9,693 nt of DNA from an uncultured Gammaproteobacteria bacterium (GTDB lineage: Bacteria > Pseudomonadota > Gammaproteobacteria > UBA9214), in the NCBI GenBank assembly GCA_905480305.1, contig CAJQPV010000027.1, positions 1 to 9,693 on the forward strand, given 5' to 3'. This document shows, piece by piece, positions 1-6,847 of the stretch (positions within the stretch are counted from its first letter, which is position 1; each line of letters starts with the position of its first letter). Made by a program: the position numbers and the translations under genes. The notes under the pieces were generated by a model. The model made no database searches. It saw only the letters and a program-made list of their open reading frames with translations, and was not told the origin of the DNA.

Positions 1-40
1 CTGGGACAGGGAAAAGTTCGGGTAGTGGCTTTGTAATCAT
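1..40 (-). CDS. argJ: Probable 5' end of argJ (glutamate N-acetyltransferase), cut by the window edge
   Basis: An ATG on the minus strand at 40-38 opens a frame that runs off the window and encodes MITKPLPELFPVP before the cut. ArgJ is the bifunctional ornithine/glutamate N-acetyltransferase of arginine biosynthesis, and ArgJ proteins from this group commonly begin with a short stretch leading to an L-x-P-V-P/A-G motif, which the visible residues resemble. The position directly downstream of secA on the same strand also fits argJ, which follows secA in Pseudomonas as I remember it. The start lies 129 bases after the secA stop and no strong Shine-Dalgarno sequence precedes it. Only 13 residues are visible, so the call rests mainly on synteny and a short motif. 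It could be another gene or a chance frame. Confidence 0.45.
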   Translation of the reverse strand, partial: MITKPLPELFPVP

Positions 41-169
41 GGTTGATAATTATTGCTTCACTGCAGGATAGTCACGCAGTCACAAAGAAGTTATCGCTAT
101 CGTTACAACTGATCACTTCGGCCACATTCAGAAACACGGTCCGGGGTGAGCTGCTGTATAACGACAGGG

Positions 170-2863
170 TCAGGCCAGTTTACCGTGACACTGTTTGTAC
201 TTTTTCCCCGAGCCGCAAGGGCACGGTTCATTACGTCCGACCTTGCGTCCTTCTCGCTGGAACGGAGCCCGCTCCTGGTCCCCGTTTTCCCCTTCGCCCA
301 TGGAATTGGCATTGGCATGGTGGTACTTGACCTGCGCCTTGCTGCGCCGTTGTTCTTCAACGGCATCGACATCAGATTGCGCGCGCACCTGCACTTTGGA
401 CAACACACCGACAATTTCACGCTTGATGCGCTCAAGCATGTCAGAAAACATAGCGAAACCTTCTTTCTTGTATTCCTGTTTCGGATCTTTCTGTCCATAG
501 CCACGCAAGCCAATACCCTGACGCAGGTAATCCATCGCCGCCAGATGCTCTTTCCAGGCACCATCAAGTATTTGCAACATCACCGCTTTCTCGAAGTGAC
601 GCACCACTTCGACACCGGCATCCTGCTCTTTCTGCCTGTAAGCAGCGACCATGTTCTCAAGAATACGCGCACGCAGTGTCTCCTCGTGCAGTTCGTCATC
701 CTCATCCAGCCATTGCTGGACGGGCATCTCGTGACCATATTCATTGACCAAAGCCTCTTCCAGTCCGGCTATATCCCACTGCTCATCCAGTGAACCGGGC
801 GGAACATATCCACTGATCAGTGAATTAACCACATCCTCACGAATAGCATCGACGGTTTCTGAAACATCATCCGTTTCCATCAACTCGTCGCGCTGCTCAT
901 AGACGACGGTACGCTGGTCATTCGCTACATCGTCATACTCAAGCAGCGTCTTGCGCATATTGTAATTGTGCTGTTCAACCTTGCGCTGGGCATTCTCGAT
1001 CGCCTTGGAAACCCAGGGGTGCTCTATCGCCTCACCCTGTTCCATGCCCAGCTTTTGCATCAACCCGGCCACCCGGTCCGAAGCAAAAATACGCATCAGA
1101 TTATCTTTCAGTGACAGGTAGAAACGACTGGAACCCGGATCACCCTGACGACCGGCACGACCGCGCAGCTGGTTATCAACACGCCGTGACTCATGCCGCT
1201 CGGTGCCGACAATATGCAGGCCACCGGCAGCAATCACTTCATTATGTCGTTTCTGCCATTCGGCAGTCACCTTTTTCAGGGTCGCCTCATCCGGGTTGTC
1301 GAGCGCATCCAGCTCAACCTGCAAATTACCGCCAAGCACAATATCGGTACCACGACCCGCCATGTTGGTAGCAATCGTGATCGCACCCGGTCGCCCGGCC
1401 TGCGCCACGATATGGGCTTCCTTCTCATGCTGCTTGGCATTCAGCACCGCATGTTTGACGTTTGCCTTCTTCAGCAACTTTGACAGGTATTCCGAGGTGT
1501 CCACTGAAGCCGTACCCACCAGCACCGGTTGCCCCTTTTGCTGACAGTCACGAACATCATTCATGATGGCCTCAAACTTCTCCTCTATGGTGAGGTAGAC
1601 CAGGTCCCCCATATCATCCCTGATCATCGGGTTATCCGTCGGAATAACAAGCACTTCAAGCCCGTAAATCTGCTGCAACTCAAAGGCTTCTGTATCGGCG
1701 GTGCCGGTCATACCGGCAAGCTTTTTGTAGGTCCTGAAATAGTTCTGGAAGGTAATGGAGGCCAGCGTCTGGCTCTCGTTCTGGATGGGAACACCCTCTT
1801 TCGCTTCGACCGCCTGATGCAGACCTTCAGACCAGCGTCGACCCGGCATGGTGCGGCCGGTGAATTCATCGACAATAACCACCTTGCCTTCCTGTAAGAT
1901 GTAGTCCACATCTTTCTTGAACAGCAAGGTTGCACGCATCGCTGCATTAAGATGATGCATCATGCCCAGGTTGGCTGCATCGTAAAGACTCTCGCCCTCT
2001 TTCAGCAAACCCTTGCCCGCCAGCAATCCCTCAACATGCTCATGTCCGGCATCAGTGAGGTATATCTGTTTGTGCTTTTCTTCCAGCGTGTAGTCGCCCG
2101 GCCCGTCTTCCTCTTCCTGCAGGGTCAAACCGGCCACCAGCTCGTTCATAGTGACATACAAATCCGACCGCTCATCCACCGGACCGGAAATAACCAGCGG
2201 AGTCCGCGCCTCGTCAATCAGGATAGAGTCAACTTCATCGACGATGGCAAAGTTGCGACCACGCTGTACACGTTCATCTGCCTTGAAGGCCATGTTGTCG
2301 CGCAGGTAATCAAAGCCGAATTCGTTATTTGTACCGTAGGTAATATCTGCCTCGTAGGCAGCCTTCTTTTCCTCGTGACTCAGGCCAGACACGGCCACAC
2401 CGGTGGTAAGACCCATAAAGGCATAGACCTTGCCCATCCATTCGGAGTCGCGCCGTGCGAGGTAGTCATTCACGGTCACAACATGCACACCGTCTCCAGT
2501 CAGTGCATTCAGGTAGGCCGGCAACGTGGCCACCAGTGTCTTGCCCTCACCGGTGCGCATTTCAGCAATTCTGCCGCCGTGCAGCACCATGCCGCCGATC
2601 AATTGCACATCGAAAGGACGCATCTCGAGGGCGCGCCAGGCGGCCTCACGCACAGCCGCAAAAGCCTCGGGTAACAGACCATCCAGCGTCTCGCCATCGA
2701 CCAGGCGTTGCCGGAATTCATCCGTTTTTGCACATAGCGCTTCATCGGACAGCGCCTTGAAATCCGGCTCCAGTTCGTTAATGCGTGCCACCTGACGTGA
2801 CATACGTTTCAGCTGGCGATCATTGCGACTGCCAAACAACTTGTTAAGGATATTAATAGCCAT
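170..2863 (-). CDS. secA: Preprotein translocase ATPase subunit SecA
   Basis: SecA is the ATP-driven motor that pushes unfolded precursor proteins through the SecYEG channel of the inner membrane. The 897-residue product is close to the 901 residues of the E. coli protein. In order: an amphipathic N terminus with the NKLFGS motif (7-12); the Walker A region MRTGEGKT (102-109); [15 protein letters not shown] (175-189); the DEAD-like [15 protein letters not shown] (208-222); the second nucleotide-binding fold with MAGRGTDI (501-508) and [15 protein letters not shown] (565-579); a variable polar linker; and a C-terminal zinc-binding tail with C881, C883, C892 and H893 for SecB and lipid contact. 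The frame is open upstream to 3052, but family alignment favours the ATG at 2863, because residues before it are not SecA-like and would overlap the M23 gene. The ribosome binding site (ACAGGG, 3 bases before ATG) is weak and close. No secM precedes it. The gene looks intact. Confidence 0.98.
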   Translation of the reverse strand: MAINILNKLFGSRNDRQLKRMSRQVARINELEPDFKALSDEALCAKTDEFRQRLVDGETLDGLLPEAFAAVREAAWRALEMRPFDVQLIGGMVLHGGRIAEMRTGEGKTLVATLPAYLNALTGDGVHVVTVNDYLARRDSEWMGKVYAFMGLTTGVAVSGLSHEEKKAAYEADITYGTNNEFGFDYLRDNMAFKADERVQRGRNFAIVDEVDSILIDEARTPLVISGPVDERSDLYVTMNELVAGLTLQEEEDGPGDYTLEEKHKQIYLTDAGHEHVEGLLAGKGLLKEGESLYDAANLGMMHHLNAAMRATLLFKKDVDYILQEGKVVIVDEFTGRTMPGRRWSEGLHQAVEAKEGVPIQNESQTLASITFQNYFRTYKKLAGMTGTADTEAFELQQIYGLEVLVIPTDNPMIRDDMGDLVYLTIEEKFEAIMNDVRDCQQKGQPVLVGTASVDTSEYLSKLLKKANVKHAVLNAKQHEKEAHIVAQAGRPGAITIATNMAGRGTDIVLGGNLQVELDALDNPDEATLKKVTAEWQKRHNEVIAAGGLHIVGTERHESRRVDNQLRGRAGRQGDPGSSRFYLSLKDNLMRIFASDRVAGLMQKLGMEQGEAIEHPWVSKAIENAQRKVEQHNYNMRKTLLEYDDVANDQRTVVYEQRDELMETDDVSETVDAIREDVVNSLISGYVPPGSLDEQWDIAGLEEALVNEYGHEMPVQQWLDEDDELHEETLRARILENMVAAYRQKEQDAGVEVVRHFEKAVMLQILDGAWKEHLAAMDYLRQGIGLRGYGQKDPKQEYKKEGFAMFSDMLERIKREIVGVLSKVQVRAQSDVDAVEEQRRSKAQVKYHHANANSMGEGENGDQERAPFQREGRKVGRNEPCPCGSGKKYKQCHGKLA

Positions 2864-2987
2864 GAACCCTGTAAGAAACCCAGTCTGCAGAAAGCAGGCA
2901 TGATACCGCATGTTCCTGCAAATTAGCAGGCCGAAACAGCTTAAAACAGGGGAAAACAGTCCGGCAGAAGTACCGGCTACAGCGGAC
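2864..2987 (-). promoter_or_regulatory. secA leader with possible Shine-Dalgarno-masking structure
   Basis: This 124-base gap between the M23 stop and the secA start holds several complementary segments. The secA ribosome binding region (plus-strand CCCTGTAAG, 2867-2875) is complementary to CTT-aaa-ACAGGG at 2940-2951, giving a 9-pair helix with a 3-base bulge that would bury the Shine-Dalgarno. The 64 bases between can form either CCTGC 2915-2919 with GCAGG 2926-2930, or GCAGGCATG 2894-2902 with CATG-tt-CCTGC 2909-2919. These two pairings are mutually exclusive. In E. coli secA is controlled by a comparable mask upstream of its start, opened by SecM arrest; here there is no secM. The pairings are read directly from the sequence; the regulatory role is inference. 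No convincing promoter was seen. Confidence 0.35.
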
Positions 2988-2988
2988 T
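2958..2988 (-). terminator. Weak terminator-like inverted repeat after the M23 gene
   Basis: AGTCCG (2958-2963) and CGGACT (2983-2988) form a 6-pair stem that touches the M23 stop codon. On the minus strand it is followed by a T-rich stretch (TGTTTT, then CCCCTGTTTT). An alternative inner pairing of two CCGG segments is possible. The stem is short and the loop long (19 bases), so termination is probably partial at best and the M23 gene and secA may be co-transcribed. Confidence 0.3.
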
Positions 2989-3893
2989 TACTTGGCGATA
3001 TATTTAGAAGGGTTAACGGTTTTGCCGTTTCGCAACAGCTCAAAATGGACATGTGGACCGGTTGATCGGCCGGTAGACCCCATCAGCGCAATCTGCTGGC
3101 CCTTTTTAACCTTGTCACCGGTCTTGACCAGGTGTTTCTGGTTATGGCCGTAACGTGTGGAATATCCATTGCCGTGGTTGACCTCAATCAGATTACCGTA
3201 ACCGGAACGCTTGCCTGCCCAGCTAACCACACCGTCACCCACCGTAATGACTTCGCTGCCTTTCTTACCCGCAAAATCCAGCCCTTTGTGGAAATCCTGC
3301 TTACCGGTGAACGGATCATTACGTTTGCCATACTTCGAGGATAACCAGCCATCAGCCACCGGCTTGCCGGAAGGCATTACGCGCTCATGCAGGCTGCGGC
3401 TCATCAACAGCGACTCCAGCACGGACAATTTCTGTTCCCGGTCCTGCATCTCGCTGCCGAGCGCGTCCAGCATTGACAGGAAATCAGCCAGCGGTACAGA
3501 TTGCACGGCCTCACTCTCACCCGGACCACCCACAGCCGGAACGGCATCAAAATCAAATTCTTCCTTGTCCAGACTGCCCTGTTCAACGAGCCGGTCTCCG
3601 AGTGCATTCAGGCGCAGCATTTGTCCCTGCATCTTGCCAATCCGCAAGGTCAGGGCATCAAGATCAGCCTGTGCACTACGACGTGCCTCGGCGATTTCAG
3701 CCTGCTGACCCTCGACCATACCCTGCCATTTGACAACATGTTGCTGCTCGTCTGCAGCAAACCGGGTTCCAGTATAGACCGCAGCGGCGATCAGGATGAT
3801 CACCCCGGTGACCGCGCTAACACCGAAATGCAACAAATTCAGTTCAAAATTCCAGACCTGTCCGCGCTTGTTTGTAAACAGTATAATGTTCAT
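2988..3893 (-). CDS. Membrane-anchored M23 (LytM-type) peptidoglycan metalloendopeptidase
   Basis: M23 peptidases are zinc enzymes that cut peptide cross-links of peptidoglycan. The 301-residue product has a short positive N terminus, one membrane segment (about 21-43), a charged region likely to be coiled coil (about 48-110 and 140-165), and a C-terminal LytM domain (about 180-298). All usual zinc and catalytic residues are visible: H202 and D206 in HKGLD, H250 in RYGHN, and H281/H283 in GPHVHFE. Unlike the degenerate LytM activators EnvC and NlpD, it could therefore be an active enzyme. Topology suggests a cytoplasmic N terminus and periplasmic catalytic domain. The ATG at 3893 is preceded by AGG with 7 bases of spacing. 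It lies upstream of secA on the same strand and diverges from the DUF721 gene. A similar gene sits at this place in Pseudomonas (from memory). Substrate and cell role are not known from sequence; a division or elongation hydrolase is plausible. Confidence 0.9.
   Translation of the reverse strand: MNIILFTNKRGQVWNFELNLLHFGVSAVTGVIILIAAAVYTGTRFAADEQQHVVKWQGMVEGQQAEIAEARRSAQADLDALTLRIGKMQGQMLRLNALGDRLVEQGSLDKEEFDFDAVPAVGGPGESEAVQSVPLADFLSMLDALGSEMQDREQKLSVLESLLMSRSLHERVMPSGKPVADGWLSSKYGKRNDPFTGKQDFHKGLDFAGKKGSEVITVGDGVVSWAGKRSGYGNLIEVNHGNGYSTRYGHNQKHLVKTGDKVKKGQQIALMGSTGRSTGPHVHFELLRNGKTVNPSKYIAK
3858..3887 (+). promoter_or_regulatory. Candidate sigma-70 promoter for the DUF721/dciA gene
   Basis: A perfect -10 hexamer TATAAT lies at 3882-3887 on the plus strand, within the first codons of the divergent M23 gene. 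A poor -35 match, CTGTCC at 3858-3863, stands 18 bases upstream. Transcription would begin near 3894, about 22 bases before the ATG at 3916. The exact -10 and its correct distance from the gene are suggestive; the weak -35 keeps confidence moderate. Confidence 0.4.
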
Positions 3894-3915
3894 CTATAAA
3901 CCTGTTAGTAATCCT

Positions 3916-4359
3916 ATGAACAATCCCTTGCAAATTAATAAATTGTCGGGCGGTAAATACGCCCGCCTTGTCGCCAGGGCGAGGGCCCTGATGGAGTTAC
4001 AGGTATTGGTGCATAATCTGCTACCTGAACCCCTGAACACGCACTGCCGGGTACTGGCAGTCAGGGACGAAACCCTGATTCTGGCAACCAACTCACCCGT
4101 GTGGGCGGCCCGACTGCGTTTCCATGCGCCTCTCCTAGTAAAACAGCTGTACGATCGCGGAACTGTGAAGTTGCGCACAGTACGGGTTCGGGTTCGACCG
4201 CCGGAAAAAGCCCTTGCTCCCCCGCCAGTCCGTCGCCAAGCCGCTCTGAGACCGGGCAAAAGCGGTGTCGCCGCGCTGCAACAGGCTGCACAGACTATAT
4301 CGGACCCCGGACTGAAAACTGCACTGCTGAGACTTGCCAATCGAGAGAATTTCCGCTGA
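3916..4359 (+). CDS. dciA: DUF721-family protein, probable DciA replicative-helicase operator
   Basis: DciA is the widespread bacterial partner of the DnaB replicative helicase, needed for helicase loading in species that lack the phage-derived DnaC. The 147-residue product has the DUF721 signature: a helical start (about 12-36), LNTHCRVLAVRDETLILAT (40-58), and the SPVWAARLRFHAPLLVKQL block (60-78), followed by a basic strand (LRTVRVRVR, 86-94), a proline/arginine-rich linker and a C-terminal helix. It is the only plus-strand gene here, divergent from the M23 gene and convergent with lpxC. In-frame ATGs also occur at 3886 and 3796, but the first overlaps both the M23 start codon and the TATAAT box and the second lies deep in the M23 gene, so 3916 is preferred. 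No clear Shine-Dalgarno precedes it, so translation may be weak. The domain assignment is firm; the helicase role is taken from studied family members. Confidence 0.85.
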   Translation: MNNPLQINKLSGGKYARLVARARALMELQVLVHNLLPEPLNTHCRVLAVRDETLILATNSPVWAARLRFHAPLLVKQLYDRGTVKLRTVRVRVRPPEKALAPPPVRRQAALRPGKSGVAALQQAAQTISDPGLKTALLRLANRENFR

Positions 4360-4380
4360 AGGGTTCCTCTCAGTGGAAAT
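4349..4380. terminator. Hairpin shared by the convergent dciA and lpxC ends
   Basis: ATTTCCGCTGA (4349-4359) pairs with TCAGTGGAAAT (4370-4380) around a 10-base loop. On the plus-strand RNA all 11 pairs can form, one being G-U; on the minus-strand RNA that pair becomes a C-A mismatch. The left arm contains the dciA stop codon, and lpxC stops 24 bases beyond the right arm. There is no long T run on either side, so this is an atypical two-way terminator or a 3'-end stabilising structure. Confidence 0.45.
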
Positions 4381-4403
4381 CAGTACGCTATGAGGAAATC
4401 AGC

Positions 4404-5315
4404 TCAGCTGGCAGGCACTGGCTGCAGGAACGAGATCGGGGATTCGTTGGCATCGCTAAATGTCACTTCTTCCCAGGCTGACTCGTCCGCCATCAGTGCA
4501 CGCAACAGCTTGTTATTCAAGGCATGCCCTGACTTGTAACCACTAAAAGCACCAATCAGGCTGTGGCCAAGCAGGTAAAGATCACCAATCGCATCAAGAA
4601 TCTTGTGCTTCACAAACTCATCGCGGTAGCGCAAGCCATCCTCATTGAGAACCCGGTAGTCATCCAGCACCACAGCATTATCTAGACTGCCGCCCAGCGC
4701 CAGCTTGTTTTCCCGCAACTGTTCGATTTCGTGCATAAAGCCAAAAGTTCGCGCCCGACTGACTTCCTTGACGAAAGACGTCGTGGAAAAGTCAATTTCG
4801 GAGTGCTGGGTTTTCGACTTGAACACCGGATGATCAAATTCGATGGTAAAACCAACCTTGAAGCCGTCAAAAGGCTCAAAGCGCGCGATCTTGTCGCCAT
4901 CTTCCACTTGTACCGGTCTTATGATGCGGATAAACCGCTTCGCAGCATTCTGCTCTTCAATACCTGCAGACTGTATCAGGAATACAAACGGTCCGGCACT
5001 GCCATCCATAATCGGGACTTCAGCAGCACTCAGGTCGATGAAGGCATTATCAATACCCAAACCTGCCATGGCGGAAAGTAAATGCTCGACAGTCGAAATC
5101 CGAACATCCTTATTGACCAGCGTTGTAGAAAGGCGGGTGTCACCGACATTTTCAGGTCGAGCCTTAATCTGGGTAACCGTTTCCAGATCAACACGACAGA
5201 ATACGATACCGGTATCAACCGGTGCGGGTCGTAAAGTCAGGTAAATTTTTTCACCCGTGTGCAAACCCACGCCGGTAGCGCGAATCACATTTTTGAGAGT
5301 ACGTTGTCGAATCAT
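4404..5315 (-). CDS. lpxC: UDP-3-O-acyl-N-acetylglucosamine deacetylase LpxC
   Basis: LpxC is the cytoplasmic zinc hydrolase that removes the acetyl group from UDP-3-O-acyl-GlcNAc, the committed step of lipid A synthesis. The product is 303 residues, the usual family length. The zinc ligands H78, H237 and D241 are present in [15 protein letters not shown] and [10 protein letters not shown], with the catalytic E77 and H264; positions match Pseudomonas numbering. Other family blocks are GVGLHTG (15-21), [12 protein letters not shown] (99-110) and [21 protein letters not shown] (190-210). The ATG at 5315 is preceded by GAGGG about 10 bases upstream and AAGG immediately before. It follows ftsZ across 239 bases that hold a hairpin and possible promoter elements, so it may be expressed separately from the fts genes. 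In E. coli LpxC is degraded by FtsH through a short hydrophobic C-terminal tail; here the tail ends FLQPVPAS, of similar non-polar type. Confidence 0.98.
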   Translation of the reverse strand: MIRQRTLKNVIRATGVGLHTGEKIYLTLRPAPVDTGIVFCRVDLETVTQIKARPENVGDTRLSTTLVNKDVRISTVEHLLSAMAGLGIDNAFIDLSAAEVPIMDGSAGPFVFLIQSAGIEEQNAAKRFIRIIRPVQVEDGDKIARFEPFDGFKVGFTIEFDHPVFKSKTQHSEIDFSTTSFVKEVSRARTFGFMHEIEQLRENKLALGGSLDNAVVLDDYRVLNEDGLRYRDEFVKHKILDAIGDLYLLGHSLIGAFSGYKSGHALNNKLLRALMADESAWEEVTFSDANESPISFLQPVPAS

Positions 5316-5438
5316 GGCCTTATATCCCTCTTGAAACAGCCGTTTTCCTCAGACAAGTACCAGAAAAGCCGCGGTGACTTTAACACACACAAAACACCCT
5401 GCATAGCAGCTGTGTCAACAAGAGTGCATTCAGGCTCT

Positions 5439-5474
5439 TATATAGGTAAAGCTTATCCCTGCATAAGGCATGCA
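5439..5474 (-). promoter_or_regulatory. Candidate lpxC promoter with adjacent inverted repeat
   Basis: In the gap upstream of lpxC the minus strand carries TATATA (5444-5439) with TTATGC 16 bases upstream (5466-5461) as a weak -35. The inverted repeat TGCAT-N5-ATGCA (5460-5474) overlaps that -35 and could be an operator. A TTGACA box (5418-5413) lies nearer lpxC, but I see no good -10 at the right distance from it. The layout fits lpxC having its own promoter; the exact elements are uncertain. Confidence 0.25.
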
Positions 5475-5498
5475 AATAACCAGACAAACCTCCCTTGC

Positions 5499-5525
5499 GG
5501 TCCTGGCTGCCCCTCAGCCAGGACC
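5499..5525 (-). terminator. Strong GC-rich hairpin downstream of ftsZ
   Basis: GGTCCTGGCTG (5499-5509) and CAGCCAGGACC (5515-5525) form a perfect 11-pair stem with a 5-base loop, beginning 29 bases after the ftsZ stop codon. On the minus strand it is followed by an AG-rich stretch and then only scattered T residues (GGTTTGTCTGGTTATTT), so it is not a classic intrinsic terminator. It may end or attenuate fts transcription before lpxC, or protect the 3' end of the ftsZ message. Confidence 0.55.
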
Positions 5526-5554
5526 CGCCCGCTCCCCCACCTGCTCGCTATAGC

Positions 5555-6721
5555 CTAGTCAGCCTGGCGACGTAAAAATGCCGGGATATCCAGATAATCC
5601 ATATCCTCTGCATTATTGCCACCTGCTGCCTGCGCCCGTTGCGCCGCCTTGTTCTTGTTGCGCAGCACCGTCGGGCGATCAAAGTCTTCACCACCGGCGG
5701 CTGTGGTAGCTGGCGCTTTTTTGACATGTACCAAAGACGGTTTGTCGCTTGGCATTGGCTTGGCACCCGCACCCAGACCGGTAGCAACCACGGTAACGCG
5801 CAATTCGTCGCGCATATCCGGGTCAATTACGGTACCCACAACTACGGTGGCATTTTCAGAGGCGAATTCCTTGACCGTATTACCAACTTCCTCGAATTCC
5901 CCGATAGCCAGATCCATTCCGGCGGTGACATTCACCAGAATGCCATTGGCACCCATCAGGTCGATATCTTCCAGCAACGGACTGGCGACAGCCGCTTCAG
6001 CCGCTTCACGCGCCCGGTCTTCACCCTTGGCTGTGCCGGAACCCATCATCGCCATGCCCATTTCCGCCATCACTGTGCGAACGTCCGCGAAGTCAACATT
6101 GATCAGGCCCGGGCGGGTAATCAGCTCAGCAATACCCTGCACTGCTCCCAGCAATACATCGTTTGCGGAGCGGAAAGCATCCAGCAGGCTGATCTGCTTG
6201 CCGAGCACCGACTGCAACTTCTCGTTCGGAATGGTAATCAGCGAATCCACATACTGACTGAGTTCCTTGATGCCATTGTGTGCCACATGCAGGCGCCGGC
6301 TGCCCTCAAAGGTAAACGGCTTGGTCACGACAGCAACAGTCAGAATGCCCATTTCCTTGGCAACACTGGCGACCACCGGTGCGGCACCGGTACCGGTTCC
6401 ACCGCCCATTCCGGCAGTGATGAACAGCATGTCAGAACCCTCGATAACTTCGGCAATCCGATCACGGTCTTCCTGCGCAGCCTGGCGCCCAACATCCGGA
6501 TTGGCACCGGCACCCAGACCCTTGGTAATATCCGCACCAATCTGCAGCGTGGTACGCGCCCCCATATTTCTCAAGGCCTGTGAATCAGTATTCGCGCAGA
6601 TGAACTCCACGCCGTCGATATTTGCTTCCACCATATGCTGCACGGCATTACCGCCACCGCCACCAACACCGATCACCTTGATTACTGCACTTTGTCCACA
6701 CGAATCGAGTAGTTCAAACAT
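5555..6721 (-). CDS. ftsZ: Cell division protein FtsZ
   Basis: FtsZ is the tubulin-like GTPase whose filaments form the Z ring at midcell and recruit the divisome. The 388-residue product is of normal length. Seen in order: the nucleotide-binding GVGGGGGNAV (18-27); the tubulin signature GGGTGTG (107-113); the T7 synergy loop NVDFADVR (208-215) with the catalytic aspartates D210 and D213; a disordered Ala/Lys/Asn-rich linker (about 318-373); and the conserved C-terminal peptide DYLDIPAFLRRQAD (375-388), where FtsA and ZipA dock. The N terminus MFELLDS is like that of related proteins, and the start at 6721 has a very good ribosome binding site. It follows ftsA after 126 bases and precedes lpxC. 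Nothing is missing or unusual in the protein. Confidence 0.99.
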   Translation of the reverse strand: MFELLDSCGQSAVIKVIGVGGGGGNAVQHMVEANIDGVEFICANTDSQALRNMGARTTLQIGADITKGLGAGANPDVGRQAAQEDRDRIAEVIEGSDMLFITAGMGGGTGTGAAPVVASVAKEMGILTVAVVTKPFTFEGSRRLHVAHNGIKELSQYVDSLITIPNEKLQSVLGKQISLLDAFRSANDVLLGAVQGIAELITRPGLINVDFADVRTVMAEMGMAMMGSGTAKGEDRAREAAEAAVASPLLEDIDLMGANGILVNVTAGMDLAIGEFEEVGNTVKEFASENATVVVGTVIDPDMRDELRVTVVATGLGAGAKPMPSDKPSLVHVKKAPATTAAGGEDFDRPTVLRNKNKAAQRAQAAGGNNAEDMDYLDIPAFLRRQAD

Positions 6722-6728
6722 GATGTCT

Positions 6729-6735
6729 CCTCCTT
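6729..6735 (-). promoter_or_regulatory. Consensus ribosome binding site of ftsZ
   Basis: AAGGAGG on the minus strand lies 7 bases before the ftsZ ATG. It is the best Shine-Dalgarno in the window and fits the high amount of FtsZ that cells make relative to FtsA and FtsQ. Confidence 0.9.
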
Positions 6736-6761
6736 ACAGAAACAACAATTAAGCCCAAAGA

Positions 6762-6773
6762 ATTAACGTTAAT
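6762..6773. promoter_or_regulatory. Perfect 12-base palindrome ATTAACGTTAAT upstream of ftsZ
   Basis: This AT-rich perfect palindrome is in the 126-base ftsA-ftsZ gap, 41-52 bases before the ftsZ start, next to a -10-like TATATT on the minus strand. No good -35 accompanies that box. The palindrome could be a binding site for a dimeric regulator or simply an AT-rich spacer. I do not recognise it as the site of a known factor. Confidence 0.3.
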
Positions 6774-6847
6774 ATAAAGTGCTGCCATGCCAACCTCACT
6801 GATCACAACTACACTTCTGCGACTAATACCAACCACCTACCAACTAT

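Noticed and set aside
60..120. Short inverted and direct repeats after secA (ACTGC/GCAGT at 60-80, repeated GTCAC at 71-83, a 5-pair AT-rich stem near 91-112)
   Set aside because: Stems are only 5 pairs and there is no convincing T tract, so they do not make a supportable terminator.
1952..2674. A 240-codon plus-strand open frame opposite secA
   Set aside because: It is antisense to conserved SecA motifs, rich in His and Gln, and resembles no known family.
2864..2987. A SecM-like arrest peptide in the secA leader
   Set aside because: The only leader ATG (2912) is in frame with secA with no stop between; no separate small frame with a signal peptide and arrest motif is seen.
2864..3052. N-terminal extension of SecA upstream of the ATG at 2863, including an in-frame ATG at 2912
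   Set aside because: SecA homology begins at [12 protein letters not shown], and the full extension would overlap the end of the M23 gene.
5259..5558. A 99-codon plus-strand open frame across the lpxC-ftsZ gap
   Set aside because: It starts inside lpxC, runs through the ftsZ hairpin, has no ribosome binding site and shows no protein-like pattern.
5639..6583. A 314-codon plus-strand open frame opposite ftsZ
   Set aside because: It lies wholly antisense to an unmistakable ftsZ, has no recognisable domain and an unusual His/Arg/Thr-rich composition typical of shadow frames.
6780..6820. A sigma-54 type -24/-12 promoter upstream of ftsZ, suggested by TTGGCATGGCAGC
   Set aside because: The GG and GC elements are not at the required spacing.
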